64,000 nt of DNA, taken from NCBI RefSeq assembly GCF_042453785.1, contig NC_091669.1, positions 10,428,501-10,492,500 on the forward strand, given 5' to 3'. The notes beneath the pieces are model-generated. The model had not been told where the DNA came from. It worked only from the letters and a program-made list of their open reading frames with translations, and did not search any database. Numbering within the stretch: the stretch's first letter is position 1; each line of letters begins with the position of its first letter. The position numbers and the translations under genes are program-made. Positions 36,349 to 47,002 of the stretch are shown in pieces. This DNA is from Malus domestica. Lineage: Eukaryota; Streptophyta; Magnoliopsida; Rosales; Rosaceae.

Positions 36349-38559
36349 TATATATATATCTATATGTTTTCTTTTGTTAAACGATCAATACTAATTTATT
36401 AGATATGGAGAGATTTAGTGCAAGGTTTCTCCTTTCACCCTCACATCTTCACACGTCCCTCACCTGCGTGGAAAACACAAATTAGATGATGTGGAGTATG
36501 TGTGATCGTTAGGCTTCACACTTGGGCCAACCTATTATATTATTGTGAAGAAAGTTGTGGCTCTAACATAAAACTAAGTGGCAATATCGAGAGTAGTTCA
36601 ACCTTATAAGTCCTTGCAAGGCGTTTCTCCTTTCATCGATGTAGAACTCTTTTACATTCACATCCTCACAAAAATTACACTGATTCCTGTCAAATCTTTG
36701 ATTGTTAGTAAGAGAAAAATGAAAATGATACCCATTCTTTACGAATTCATTCCTCCTAAATAAACATGCCTGAAATTGTACGTCTCCACCACTTATGCTT
36801 ATTAGGTTTATGATCTGGATTTATCTCAACAATAATATAAAGGATTTGGCCAAAATGTGACCTAGAGTTTCGTTGGTTTCTGCTCAACAGCTCGACTTTT
36901 ATTCAGCCAACAGAAAAAGAGTCAAATAATGGGACAGATTGTTTCTTAATGCTTGAACTATCCAGGAACATGTATCTGCATTTTTTTAGCACAATATATA
37001 AAAAGGTACACTATTATTAGAACTAAGTTCTATCAACTAGAAACTAGAAAGCACCGGAATACCTCATGCATATGCTTCAAAAGGAAATAATGAACAAAGA
37101 AAAATGCTATTAAAAGAAATTAGGTTTCCATCCTTTTTTTTTCCTACTCTATTGATTAAAACTTTATTCTTTTTCAATTTTTGATCAAGGTCCTTGGATT
37201 TAATAAACATCATTAATTATTTCAAAAATAAAATATTTACACGTCAAGATAATTAAATTTTATTTTTAAAAATATTCATTTAGTGTTAGAACCGTTACAT
37301 TTGGTATATTTATATTTATGGCTAAACTTTTTATCATATATTTATATTTCTAGTTTGTACCCATTTTTTAATTTGCAACCTTTTTTTTTTAAATTGTACC
37401 AATTTTCTTTTAAATTTTAATTTGTACCCATAATTAGTTTCTGTTTATCCCTTATTTTTTAAACTTTTATTTGTACTCATAATTTTTTTAACCTTTTATT
37501 CATACCCATAATTTATTTATAATGTACCCATTTTTCTTTACAAATGTACCACTTTCTTATATGCAAAATGTATCCTTTTTTTTTTGTAAGCACCATTTTT
37601 ATGTAAAATGTACCCATTTTTTAATGTAAAATCTATTTATTTTTTTACTCTAAAATGTACCATTGTTTTTTTATATATAAAATGTACCCATTGTTTTTTT
37701 ATATAAAATGTACCCATTTTTTTTATATAAAACGTGCCCCTTTTTGTATTAAATGTATTGATTCGGTATGTAAAATGTAGCCAAATTTTATTACATACAT
37801 GTACTCATGTTTTATAAAAATAAAATAAAATCCCATTTTTTTATAATCTAGAATGCACCCATAAGCAATTATTATTATTATTATTATTATTATCAAAACC
37901 CATAAGCAATCTTGAATAATTGAATTGGTAGTGTAAATGAAAGCTAAAAAACGGTTGAGTATTTATTGGTATTATTACATCTCTTTTATTATTATGTCAT
38001 TTATGTGGCAGGAGAGAGATTTCAATCAAAAACCTAAAATGCATAAGATTTGAGTTTATAACAGTTAGAAATCAAGGATCGCAACTTAACTATCCCAAAA
38101 CATAATTACGGAGGGATTTTGGAAGCTGGAAAGTGCTTAGTTGTTTCATTGCGGCTGCAAAGACGTCTTCCAGGTGTCACAAGTGAGGTCACCTACCTCC
38201 TCCTCCTCCTCCACCACCACCGGTCCACCACCAGTCACTTTCTGACGTGGCCACCACCGTGCTGACTCAACCATTATCATGCTGGCGTTCGTCTGCCTAT
38301 GTTTTGCTTCCAGGAAACCATGCACACAGTAGACGCCACTGTTCTCACTAATATGCTCTTAGAGATTAGTCCTTACTAAAGATAATTTTTAGAAAATAAC
38401 CTAAGCGGTTTTTAGTATCTAAAAAAGATCCTTTATTTAAATGCACCATGATATGTCACCTATACAAATACCAAAGTTTTTAGCACTATTTACATGTCTG
38501 CCATCTTAAATGTTAGAACTGTAACCTCAACTTTTTTGTTATCGGATTCGCAACAGTAA
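36349..38559. other. AT-rich intergenic DNA with degenerate TGTACCCATTTTT repeats
   Basis: No gene seen. From about 37340 to 37860 the sequence is dominated by a degenerate unit, roughly AAAATGTACCCATTTTTTT, repeated many times on one strand. A (TTA)n microsatellite lies at about 37868-37893. A CTC/CAC trinucleotide tract lies at 38200-38225. Confidence 0.5.
37340..37860. repeat. Degenerate AATGTACCCATTTTTT array
   Basis: At least ten recognisable copies with variable T-run length and spacing. This looks like slippage-driven expansion of a short motif. Confidence 0.6.
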
Positions 38560-38775
38560 CATTGAGAGATTTAGACAGCCCAACCTACATGCTCCACTCA
38601 GAAAGCCTCAACATACAAGCTTCAACAAAAGAAAATTCAAAGAACTTAGCGAAGAAGGCTTTGGTGCATTTAACACAATACGTTGAAATGAAGGAAAACT
38701 TATTTATTGATATCCCCGATAAGCTACAAATATGTACATATACATGAGTCAAAATAAACAAACAAGATGGAGCCT

Positions 38776-39456
38776 TCACAAAGGTTGCTTAGGAGAAGTC
38801 TCAGCAGTCGGTAGAGCCCCAGAAAGAGAAGGCATCGGAGGGGGATCATTCGGAGCCTCAGTACTGGACAGAACCCTAGAAGGAGGAGGCATCAGAGGTT
38901 GATCATTTGGAGCTTCATTACGCGGTACAGCCCCAGAAGACGAAGGCAATAAATGCCTTTGGAACAAACCCACAAATCTCTGATGATCAAGTAAAACCTG
39001 ACCATCAGTTTCCTTCATCTGGTCAAGCTTCCTCTTCATGTTTGTAGCATAGTCATGTGCGAGCCGGTGCAACTGTTTATTCTCATGCTTGAGCCCTCTA
39101 ATCTCCTGTTTGAGACTCATCACTTCGGCCGCCAATGATTCAACTTGGCGGGTTCGAGCAAATAGGCGTTGGGCCATATTAGACACAGAACCTGCACACT
39201 GAACACTGAGAGCCAGTGAATCCTTAACAGCTAACTCATCAGACCGTTTGGAAAGTAGTCTGTTATCTTTGGGAGTGAGAAGGTTCCTGGCCACCACCGC
39301 AGCGGTCATATCATTCTTCATCACGGAATCCCCAACGGTAAGAGGACCAGTAGGGGAGACGAAGGATGGGCGCCATATGTTGTCTGGAGAAGGCGGGACT
39401 GCCTCTTCAACAAGGTTCAAGTCAAAACGACGGTCGGAGGGGCCAGACATTTTCAA
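38776..39456 (-). CDS. Transposon-associated 226-aa coiled-coil ORF
   Basis: Frame opens MKMSGPSDRRFDLNLVEEA and ends with repeats of EAPNDQPLMPP-type sequence. Residues about 95-145 form a leucine/glutamate-rich helix (SLAAEVMSLKQEIRGLKHEN), likely a coiled coil. The C-terminal 50 residues contain three Pro/Ser-rich repeats (SSSGAVPRNEAPNDQP; SRVLSSTEAPNDPPP; SGALPTAETSPKQ). I recall near-identical frames being common in apple and pear repeats, so I call it transposon-borne. It has no reverse transcriptase, integrase or zinc knuckle, and its role is unknown. No introns; no damage seen. Confidence 0.65.
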   Translation of the reverse strand: MKMSGPSDRRFDLNLVEEAVPPSPDNIWRPSFVSPTGPLTVGDSVMKNDMTAAVVARNLLTPKDNRLLSKRSDELAVKDSLALSVQCAGSVSNMAQRLFARTRQVESLAAEVMSLKQEIRGLKHENKQLHRLAHDYATNMKRKLDQMKETDGQVLLDHQRFVGLFQRHLLPSSSGAVPRNEAPNDQPLMPPPSRVLSSTEAPNDPPPMPSLSGALPTAETSPKQPL

Positions 39457-39616
39457 AGGTATTGAAGAGAGAAGAGGTCGGACAAATCAAGATCTTAGAA
39501 GTGCAAGAATGGAGCTTCTACTGGTGGAGATTCAAGTGTGCTTTGGAACTTAATGCCAGCCCCTATAAAAAGCTGCACTCGACGGAGCTTCAGACATCGA
39601 AGAGGCGCCTGCTCAG

Positions 39617-39811
39617 AAATCGAAGAGGCGTTTGCTTTCTCAAAAGCTGGGCTGCTTAGAGACCACGAGGGTTGATCTCATAAATCGAAGAGGTGTTTGC
39701 TTTCTCAAAAGTTGGGCTGCTCAAAGACCACGAAAGCCGATCTCAGAAATCGAAGAGGCGCTCGCTTCCTCAAAAGCTGGGCTCCTCAGAGACCACGAGG
39801 GCCGATCTCAG
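39617..39811. repeat. 65-bp tandem repeat, three units
   Basis: Units start at AAATCGAAGAGG, at 39617, 39682 and 39747, with a fourth start at 39812. Each contains CAAAAGCTGGGCTGCTCAGA and GACCACGAGGGCCGATCTCA. Further copies recur around 40660-40735. Confidence 0.85.
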
Positions 39812-41271
39812 AAATCGAAGAGGCACCTACTTTTCCAGCCTTGTCAGCACCTGTCACACGCACACTCAGCTTTGCGGAAATTATGGGTATTCTGTCGAAG
39901 ACTTCTGGGGAAGTAGAAAACACATGAATCTTACTGTCCAATCACCCACTTCCCACACGCAGCAATAGCTCATGGGTACCACAGATAACTTTGCCAAAGT
40001 TCTCTGCCAAAGTTGAGCACGTGAAGCTTGCAGCTCCCACTACATCGCTCTGACCAAGAAGGGTAAAAGAATAGCAAAGAAACTGCACTAACAAAGTTTA
40101 GACCCATAAATTTTGAAGGTCTAGCTACCATATTATTACCCACAAGGGTAAAGGAACAGTACCACTGTTGGATAATTGGAAAGTCCCTGTGTGCCAACCT
40201 CTGTGCCTCGTGGCAAGGTAGACTAGCAAACATGCCCAACCTTTACTCACATTCGAGAAAACACTCCCAATAAGATTGCTTGCTCCAAAATCGAAGAGGC
40301 ACCGTCCTCCGAATCTCGAGAGCCAGACTCCCAACATGACTACTTTCTCAAAAATCGAAGAGAGGGTAAAGGAACAGTACCATTGCTGGATAATTGGAAA
40401 GTCCCTGTGTGTCAACCTCTGTGCTTCGTGGCAAGGTAGACTAGCAAACATGCCCAACCTTTACTCACATTCGAGAAAACACTCCCAACAAGATTGCTTG
40501 CTCCAAAATCGAAGAGGCACCGCCCTCCGAATCTCGAGAGCCAGACTCCCAACATGATTACTTTCTCAAAAATCGAAGAGACACTGCTCCCCGAATCTCG
40601 AGAGCCAGACCCCCATCATGATTGCTTTCTCAAAAATCGAAGAGGCATCGTTCTCCGAATCAATCGAAGAGGCGCTCGCTTTCTCAAAAGCTGGGCTGCT
40701 CAGAGACCACGAGGGCCGATCTCAGAAATCGAAGAGGCACCTTCTTTTCTAGCCTTGTCAGCACCTGTCACACGCACACTCAGCTTTGCGGAAATTATGG
40801 GCATTCTGTCGAAGACTTCTGGTGAAGTAGAAAGCACATGAATCTTACTGTTCAATCACCCACTTCCCACACGCAACAATAGCTCATGGGTACCACAGAT
40901 AACTTTGTCAAAGTCTCTGCCAAAGTTGAGCACGTGAAGCTTGCAGCTCCCACTACATCGCTCTGACCAAGAAAGGTAAAAGAATAGCAAAGAAAGCACT
41001 AACAAAGTTTAGACACATAAATTTTGAAGGTCTAGCTACCATATTATTACCCACAAGGGTAAAGGAACAGTACCACTGCTGGATAATTGGAAAGTCCCTG
41101 TGTGTCAACCTCCGTGCTTCGTGGCAAGGTAGACTAGCAAACATGCCCAACCTTTACTCACATCCGAGAAAACACTCCCAACAAGATTGCTTACTCCAAA
41201 ATCGAAGAGGCACCGCCTTCCGAATCTCGAGAGCCAGACTCCCAACATGATTACTTTCTCAAAAATCGAAG
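39812..41271. repeat. Large direct repeat, ~540 bp, 924 bp apart
   Basis: 39812-40362 is repeated at 40736-41271 with small differences. The left half of the intervening DNA (about 40364-40567) is itself a third, partial copy. Minus-strand reading of each copy contains MGMFASLPCHEA(Q/R)RL, so short ORFs recur. Confidence 0.85.
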
Positions 41272-42754
41272 AGACACTGCTCCCCGAATCTCGAGAGCCA
41301 GACCCCCACCATGATTGCTTTCTCAAAAATCGAAGAAGCATTGTTCTCCGAATCTCGAGAGCCAGATACCACATACCACTTTTTCAAAGTGCTCTGACAG
41401 AGTTAAAACATGTGAAGCTGGCAGCTCCCACTACCGTGCTATGACCAAGCAGGGTAAAGGAATAGCATTACTACTTGTTGTTAGGGAGACTCCTATATAT
41501 GTCGACCTCCATCCCCAACGGACAGGTAGACCTGCAAAAATGCTCAACCCTTCCTCACATCTGAGAGGGCACTCCCAACGAAGCCTTTCGAAATATTCAG
41601 CTTTCTTTCCCCCCGATAATACCTCTGCAAACAAGCTATACTAGAGCAAGAATATCTCATATCATCAGGGTTAAAAGCAAGAGTATCCCATATCATGCTT
41701 TTTCCCTGTCTTTTCCTTTGGCCTTGCTTTTACCTGCAAGACAAGGAGAAAGAGAGCAATCAGTCAGCACTTGAAATCAAGCTCCCAGCCAGGAACTGAC
41801 AGCCTGGAACCCCTTACCTGATTACTTACCTGGCATTGCTCTCGAGTACTCATCTTCAACATCTTATATTGCCAGGGAAGATACCGCATCTGCTTGAGGA
41901 ACAGATAGGGCAAGTGCGAAGGATACAAGGAAGCATGTGGAGACAAGCGTAACAGCACACGTGCCGATCCATCCATTACTCTGTCAAAAGCAAAAGTATC
42001 CCATATCAGCAGGGTCGAACGTACTCTAAATTTGATGGACTTGTTTTGACCCTCAAATTCTTCAGTCGGCCTTATACTCTGGAGGAAACCAGAAAACCCT
42101 CCAGCTCAGTTCAAGAATAAGCCTGTGGAAAGTTACTTCTTCAAAAGCAAAAGTATCCCATATCATCTCTTCTCATTTTTCTTCTCTTTATCCTTCATGC
42201 TGCTGCAAGATGGGGAGAAGGTGAACAATCAGCCGGAGCTCTGATTGCTTACCTTGTCTGTCACCTCTTTCAGCAAATCCCCTAGCTCGGCGACTTGGGG
42301 GACTCCTACTACATGGTTTGTATCGCGCTTGACCAAGCCTGAAACTACAAGTAAGCTTCAAGTGAAATTGATACATTACCTTGTGCATCTCCACCAGTTA
42401 AAGATACCACCCCTGGATGGAGGAAGAGTACTTCCAGAGAAGCTGCCACATCTACCTATGAGACAGATAAGGCAAGTCAAGATGATACCACACTCCGATA
42501 CTTAGAAGTTTCGTGATTACGAGATCATTCTCCCACAATATTTCCTAATGTCATTTGTACTCTAATGTCATTTGTACTAAATCATTCACTTGTACTCACT
42601 AAAGGAGAGCTTGAACCTATGTACTTGTGTAAACCCTTCACAATTAATGAGAACTCTTCTATTCCGTGGACGTAGCCAATCTGGGTGAACCACGTACATC
42701 TTGTGTTTGCTTTCCTATCTCTATCCATTTATATACTTATCCACACTAATGACC

Positions 42755-43393
42755 GGAGCAATTTAGCGAAGATCACAAAAAGCGACCGTTTTCGCTACCT
42801 AGGATCTATCTTACAAGAGAACGGAGAATTAGATGGAGATCTCAACCATAGAACACGAGCTGGATGGATGAAGTGTAAGAGTGCATCCAGCATGTTGTGT
42901 GACCGTCGTAGGCCACTGAAGCTCAAGGGAAAATTTTATAAGACGGCAATAAGGCCAGCGATGTTGTATGGCACAGAATGTTGGGCGGTGAAACATCAAC
43001 ACGTACACAAAATGGGTGTAGCAGAGATGAGGATGCTTCGTGGGATGTGTGGGCACACGAGAAAGGATAAGATTGAGAATGAGGATATCCGAGGTAAAGT
43101 AGGAGTAGCCGAAATTGAAGGAAAGATGAGAGAAAATCGGTTCCGGTGATTTGGACATGTGCAAAGAAGGCCGACTGACGCTCCGGTTCGAAGATGTGAC
43201 TACGGGACAGAGGTTCAGGGCCGAAGGGGTAGAGGAAGACCTAGGAAAACTTTGGAAGAGACTCTAAGAAAAGGCTTAGAGTACTTGGATCTAACGGAGG
43301 ACATGACACAAAACCGAGCGCAATGGCGTTCTAGGATTCATATAGCCGACCCCACTTAGTGGGAAAAGGCTTTGTTGTTGTTGTTGTTGTTGC
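42755..43393 (+). mobile_element. 5'-truncated RTE-type LINE, 3' end
   Basis: Translates to the C-terminal part of a LINE reverse transcriptase polyprotein: FRYLGSILQENGELDGDLNH, KLKGKFYKTAIRPAMLYG, AVKHQHVHKMGVAEMRMLRG, then GHVQRRPTDAPVRRC and LEYLDLTEDMTQNRAQWRSR. Similarity to plant RTE-clade LINEs is strong. It ends in a (TTG)n tail at about 43371-43392, the simple-repeat tail typical of RTE elements. The frame is broken by TGA at 43147-43149, where the family usually has Trp before FGH. The 5' part, including the endonuclease and the YADD active site, is absent, as expected from incomplete reverse transcription. Confidence 0.85.
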
Positions 43394-44841
43394 TGTCTAC
43401 TCTCACACCCGTGTATTTCAGTTGTTGTAACTCTCTGGACGCTTGCTGCACGAAAATCTGTTTGAAGCTACGATTGTTCGGCTTTCCCGATTTGCTGCCT
43501 TCGTCGGAACCCACGAATCCCTTGTAAGCTACTACTTGTACTCTTCTTTTTGTCGTGTATGCTATATGATGTGGAAAATGCGTTTAGTTGTCACAATCAA
43601 CACGCACGGGTGTGATACTTGTATAGGTTTTACAATGCACACCATGTGTTTGTTGAAAGGCCTCTATGGAGATTTTGTATATGTTGGTTCTTGTTGCATT
43701 CGGTACTCTTTAAGGGTTGCAATGGGCAGTTAGGTACGGTCGGTTAGATCCTCTCCAATCGGTACAGTCGGTTAGGTTCCCTTCATTCGGTACGTTCATT
43801 TAGGTACCCTTCATTAGGTACGATTCGATGAGGGTATGGCTTGAAGGCTTTGCTGGCCGTGCAATCCCATCCTCTATTTTTTGTTAGACGGTGACTCAAT
43901 TCATTAGGCTTTGCTGACTGAATTTCTAAACCCTTGGGTTGCAGCATTACACAATGACTGAATTTCTAAAGCGAAATCAAAGCCATACTTCGGTAGGTAC
44001 GGTCGATTAGGTCCTCTCAATTCGGTACGTTCAGGTAGGTCCCTTTCATTAGGTATGGTTCAATGAGGGTATTAATCATGTGAACCCCAACACAAATTTG
44101 ATCAAAGTTAAATCCATGCTTCAACTATTTGAAAAAAAGTTAAATTGAAACATTTGAGAGAAATAAAGAACAACATTTTACAGTTTTCAAAACTTACCCC
44201 AACTGGTCAGAATTCGTCGGAATTGGTGCTGAAAACCCGAACGAAATATAGTCTAGTATGCACGAATCACCAGTGAATAGCACAACAATTGCTTCACTTT
44301 GATTTGGACCCAAGAGTTTATATAAGAAAATTCTAAAAATCAGGATGATTAATATGAATTGATAATGAGACAATCCAACCTGATTTTTGGGATCAATATA
44401 TAGAAAGGAAAGCGTGAACATCACCATCAGCAGAGAAAAAGGGAAAAACTTCATTGAAGCCGGAGATGGAGAGATGAATCGTAACCAATGCATAGTCGAC
44501 GGAGAGATGAATCGTAATGTGCAGAGACGCGAGGAATCCTCCACCACAAAACGTTTCACCACTTATCTAAACCTAAGGGCAATATAGGTAAACTAAAAAT
44601 ATAATAAATTTGTAGAAAAATAATTAAATATGACATGGACTATATAATCTGACGTGGAAATCAGTCAAAGGACTATTTTAAGTTTTTAATTTTGAATACG
44701 GTATTATTGAAAAGTTAATCTTATTTTGGGATTAAATTGAAGTTTCCTATTTATACAATTACCTTCCATTTAAACCTAAAAGCTAAGCTATTTTTCATTT
44801 GCCAAACATCTTTTATTTTTCCTGCCCACAGCCACCACCCT
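43394..44841. other. Intergenic region with GGTACGGTCGGTTAGGT-like repeats
   Basis: Between 43725 and 44070 a motif of about 20 bases (TTAGGTACGGTCGGTTAGGT and variants with CCCTTCATTCGGTACG) recurs at least six times irregularly. A short block, ACTGAATTTCTAAACCC, is also duplicated near 43915 and 43957. No gene recognised up to the VQ promoter. Confidence 0.5.
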
Positions 44842-44934
44842 CACGTGACATATACCAAATCTCTCCCAAATCAACGGTCACGATCATCCCATTAAAGTCT
44901 TCCTTTGACCCCATTCCCACCTTTGATAAATATA
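44842..44934 (+). promoter_or_regulatory. VQ gene promoter: G-box, W-box, TATA
   Basis: CACGTG (G-box) at 44842-44847, TTGACC (W-box core) at 44905-44910 and a TATA-like GATAAATATA at about 44926-44934, all within 300 bases of the start codon. G-boxes are MYC2-type jasmonate sites and W-boxes bind WRKY factors; both fit a VQ22/JAV1-type gene. Motifs are seen; function is inferred. Confidence 0.5.
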
Positions 44935-44964
44935 GCTTACCCACCCTCTCATTCCTTCCCTCTA

Positions 44965-44993
44965 TAACCCTAAACTCAAATTTGTTTTCCCGA

Positions 44994-45045
<52 letters not shown>

Positions 45046-45112
45046 TTCCTTCCCCCTAACCCTAAACTCAAATTTGTTTTTCCTCATTTCTCTCTCTCTC
45101 TCTCTCTCTCGA
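44965..45112. repeat. Duplicated leader with two (TC)n microsatellites
   Basis: TAACCCTAAACTCAAATTTG occurs at 44965 and again at 45057, each followed by a TC run (about 44997-45042 and 45089-45110). The 5' leader was therefore duplicated with a 92-bp period. Confidence 0.8.
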
Positions 45113-45122
45113 CAATTCGATA

Positions 45123-45869
45123 ATGAGTAGTAGTACCGGAACCATGTCCAATAACCCTAATGATCAGTGGCTCCAATTCTACACCCAAAACCTCAATTCT
45201 TCTACTCCTGCTTCAATGTTTTGCCATGATCAAGTCTCTGATGCCACCAACGTCACCACGACCACTACAACTTCATCTTTACCGGGTCATGCCGGTTCAG
45301 GTCACCCGAGCTCCAGCACCAACAACAGCTTGAGCCCGGATCAAGGCCGAGTTTCGAAGCCGGCTCGGAAAAGGTCTAGAGCCTCAAGAAGAACTCCCAC
45401 CACGCTACTCAACACGGACACTACCAACTTTCGTGCCATGGTGCAGCAATTCACTGGGGGTCCTACTACGGCGTCGTTTCCCGCTGGTGCGTCGAATCTT
45501 AGCTTTGGCCTCGGCCCCACCAGGCCACAGAGCTTTGTGGTGCCTCCCGGGGCGGCGGGGTACCATCCTCTACAACCTCAGCAGCAACAACTCTTACAAC
45601 AACAACAACAGCAACAATACCAACAGCGTCAGAGCCAGCAATACTTGTTTTCGCTGAACAACAACAACGACAACGTTAACGGTGGAGATCGTGGGTTTCT
45701 TGAGAGATTGTCATCAAGAGTGGGACCCACAAACATGGTGATGGGACTGTCGTCCGATCATGATCATCATGAGTTTCTGAGGGAGGGTGCTGCATCTCAA
45801 GTGCCTTCTTCTGCTAGGCCGCCCAGTTCTAATACTTCTGCCAATGAGAACAGGAGTTACATGTTTTGA
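45123..45869 (+). CDS. VQ-motif protein, VQ22/JAV1 type
   Basis: A 248-aa intronless frame, as usual for VQ genes. VQ proteins are nuclear cofactors of WRKY factors. The motif here is FRAMVQQFTG at 103-112, the F-x3-VQ-x-F-TG variant, preceded by the basic stretch ARKRSRASRRTP (81-92), a likely nuclear signal. The N-terminus is Ser/Thr-rich with a Thr run (45-50). A Gln-rich stretch follows (about 152-172, with a run of seven Gln). The C-terminus ends NRSYMF. Arabidopsis VQ22/JAV1 (At3g22160) is, as I recall, the neighbour of FHY3 (At3g22170), so synteny supports this orthology. JAV1 restrains jasmonate defence and is degraded on jasmonate signalling. Orthology to VQ22 rather than a sister VQ gene is inferred. 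Confidence 0.9.
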   Translation: MSSSTGTMSNNPNDQWLQFYTQNLNSSTPASMFCHDQVSDATNVTTTTTTSSLPGHAGSGHPSSSTNNSLSPDQGRVSKPARKRSRASRRTPTTLLNTDTTNFRAMVQQFTGGPTTASFPAGASNLSFGLGPTRPQSFVVPPGAAGYHPLQPQQQQLLQQQQQQQYQQRQSQQYLFSLNNNNDNVNGGDRGFLERLSSRVGPTNMVMGLSSDHDHHEFLREGAASQVPSSARPPSSNTSANENRSYMF

Positions 45870-45960
45870 GCAAATTGAGGGGACTTAAAGCAGAAAAGTT
45901 AGGTAGAGTGACTTATCTTAGGGACAAAATTCTTGACCAATGTATATATATATATATATA

Positions 45961-46137
45961 AGATCTCCATTTTTTTTGAAAAAATGGGGACACGCTCCCA
46001 CTGTTAGATTGACTTTAATGAAATTATGTGATTGAGATTAAAATACAGGCTACACAATCTCAACCACACAATTTCATTAAAGTTAAATCCAACGGTGGAG
46101 AGCGTGTCCCCATTTTTTTGAAAAAATGGAGATCCCT
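45961..46137. mobile_element. MITE related to 35949-36348, in an AT microsatellite
   Basis: Left arm (GATCTCCATTTTTTTTGAAA, about 45961-46040) pairs with right arm (about 46057-46137) around a short loop. Outer 30 bases (GGAGATCCCTCCCC, ATTTTTTTGAAAAAATGG) match the larger 36-kb element. Flanked by (TA)n on both sides. Confidence 0.75.
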
Positions 46138-46152
46138 CCCCATTAAGCAATT

Positions 46153-46197
<45 letters not shown>

Positions 46198-46482
46198 ACA
46201 TATATATTTATCTTTTATCTTTTTCAGCGGACTCGATACCAAATGTCTTATTTTCATATTCAATGTTGTTAATTGTTCAATTCTTAATATTTTTTTTTTA
46301 AAATTTTGTAATTTGATTAAGGATGCTCTAACTAGTTTTAGCTTGTTTCTTTTGCTTGCGTCAAGTTGCTGACATAAAATGCAAAGCGCCTGCGAGTGAT
46401 TGGTTGTTTCAGTTGTGAGATTCAATATTTAGGGTCGAAACGTTTCTAGATAGTTGAAGTACAAAACTGTACAAGACTAATA
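46138..46482. other. (TA)n microsatellite and AT-rich spacer
   Basis: (TA)n at about 46155-46193; the rest is AT-rich with no feature seen. Confidence 0.6.
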
Positions 46483-46620
46483 GCCACTTAGTACTACGGT
46501 CTAATGGTATTACTCTTCACTTGTAAGTGAGAGGTCTTAGGTTCGATTCTCGCCAAAGGCGAATTTGAATCACATTATTGTTATAGCCTATTGTGGTGCT
46601 TAGCCTAACCCTCTATACAA
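46483..46620 (+). mobile_element. tRNA-derived SINE
   Basis: Head region CTACGGTCTAATGGTATTAC (A-box region) and GGTTCGATTCTC (B box, about 46540-46551), followed by CGCCAAAGGCGAATTTGAAT. A second copy of the same head and body lies on the minus strand at 63405-63533. The spacing is that of a pol III promoter. It is not a functional tRNA, because no acceptor stem closes. Confidence 0.7.
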
Positions 46621-47002
46621 TTAGCTATTAATTCAGTGATACTTTTCTATAATAGGTTATGAGTTTGAATTTTCACTGTCATTTTATTTATTAATTTCAT
46701 TAGATTGGATACTATATGTCAATAATTTAAAGAGACGGTCAAGTAGCCCACAACTAATAAATGACATTGATAATCTCCCAATTTGCATCTTATCACCTAT
46801 ATACTAGCACATAATGTGTTAGGGGTTTAAAACGAAAGATCTATGTGCAGTTAGGAGTAGAATCATTCATTATATATAGTATTTTATTTTGTCAATTAAT
46901 TTTTCGACATGATATATTCTTGTTCAACATTACATATATATATATGTATGTATATATATACACTACGTATATATCAATCATTCTTTTTGGACATACTATA
47001 AT
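46621..47002. other. AT-rich spacer
   Basis: No gene. Contains a short (TA)n-rich tract around 46935-46975. Confidence 0.5.

Larger units (their letters stand above)
38560..42750 (-). mobile_element. Non-autonomous retroelement-like block (LARD-like)
   Basis: A 4.2-kb block holds one minus-strand ORF with no reverse transcriptase, followed by GC-richer DNA built from nested direct repeats (65-bp units; a segment of about 540 bp repeated 924 bp apart). The right end, near 42650-42740, resembles the CCGTGGACGTAG...CCACGTACATCTTGTG motif common at plant LTR ends. I could not define LTR pairs or a target duplication, so boundaries and class are tentative. Confidence 0.5.

Noticed and set aside
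39600..41280. CRISPR array
   Set aside because: Repeats are contiguous or irregular with no unique spacers, and the genome is eukaryotic. These are transposon-internal repeats.
42685..43359. Host gene of about 220 codons
   Set aside because: Sequence is the 3' end of an RTE LINE with an in-frame stop and a (TTG)n tail.
46483..46560. Functional tRNA gene
   Set aside because: A and B boxes present, but no acceptor stem or complete cloverleaf. A second copy at 63.4 kb shows it is a SINE.
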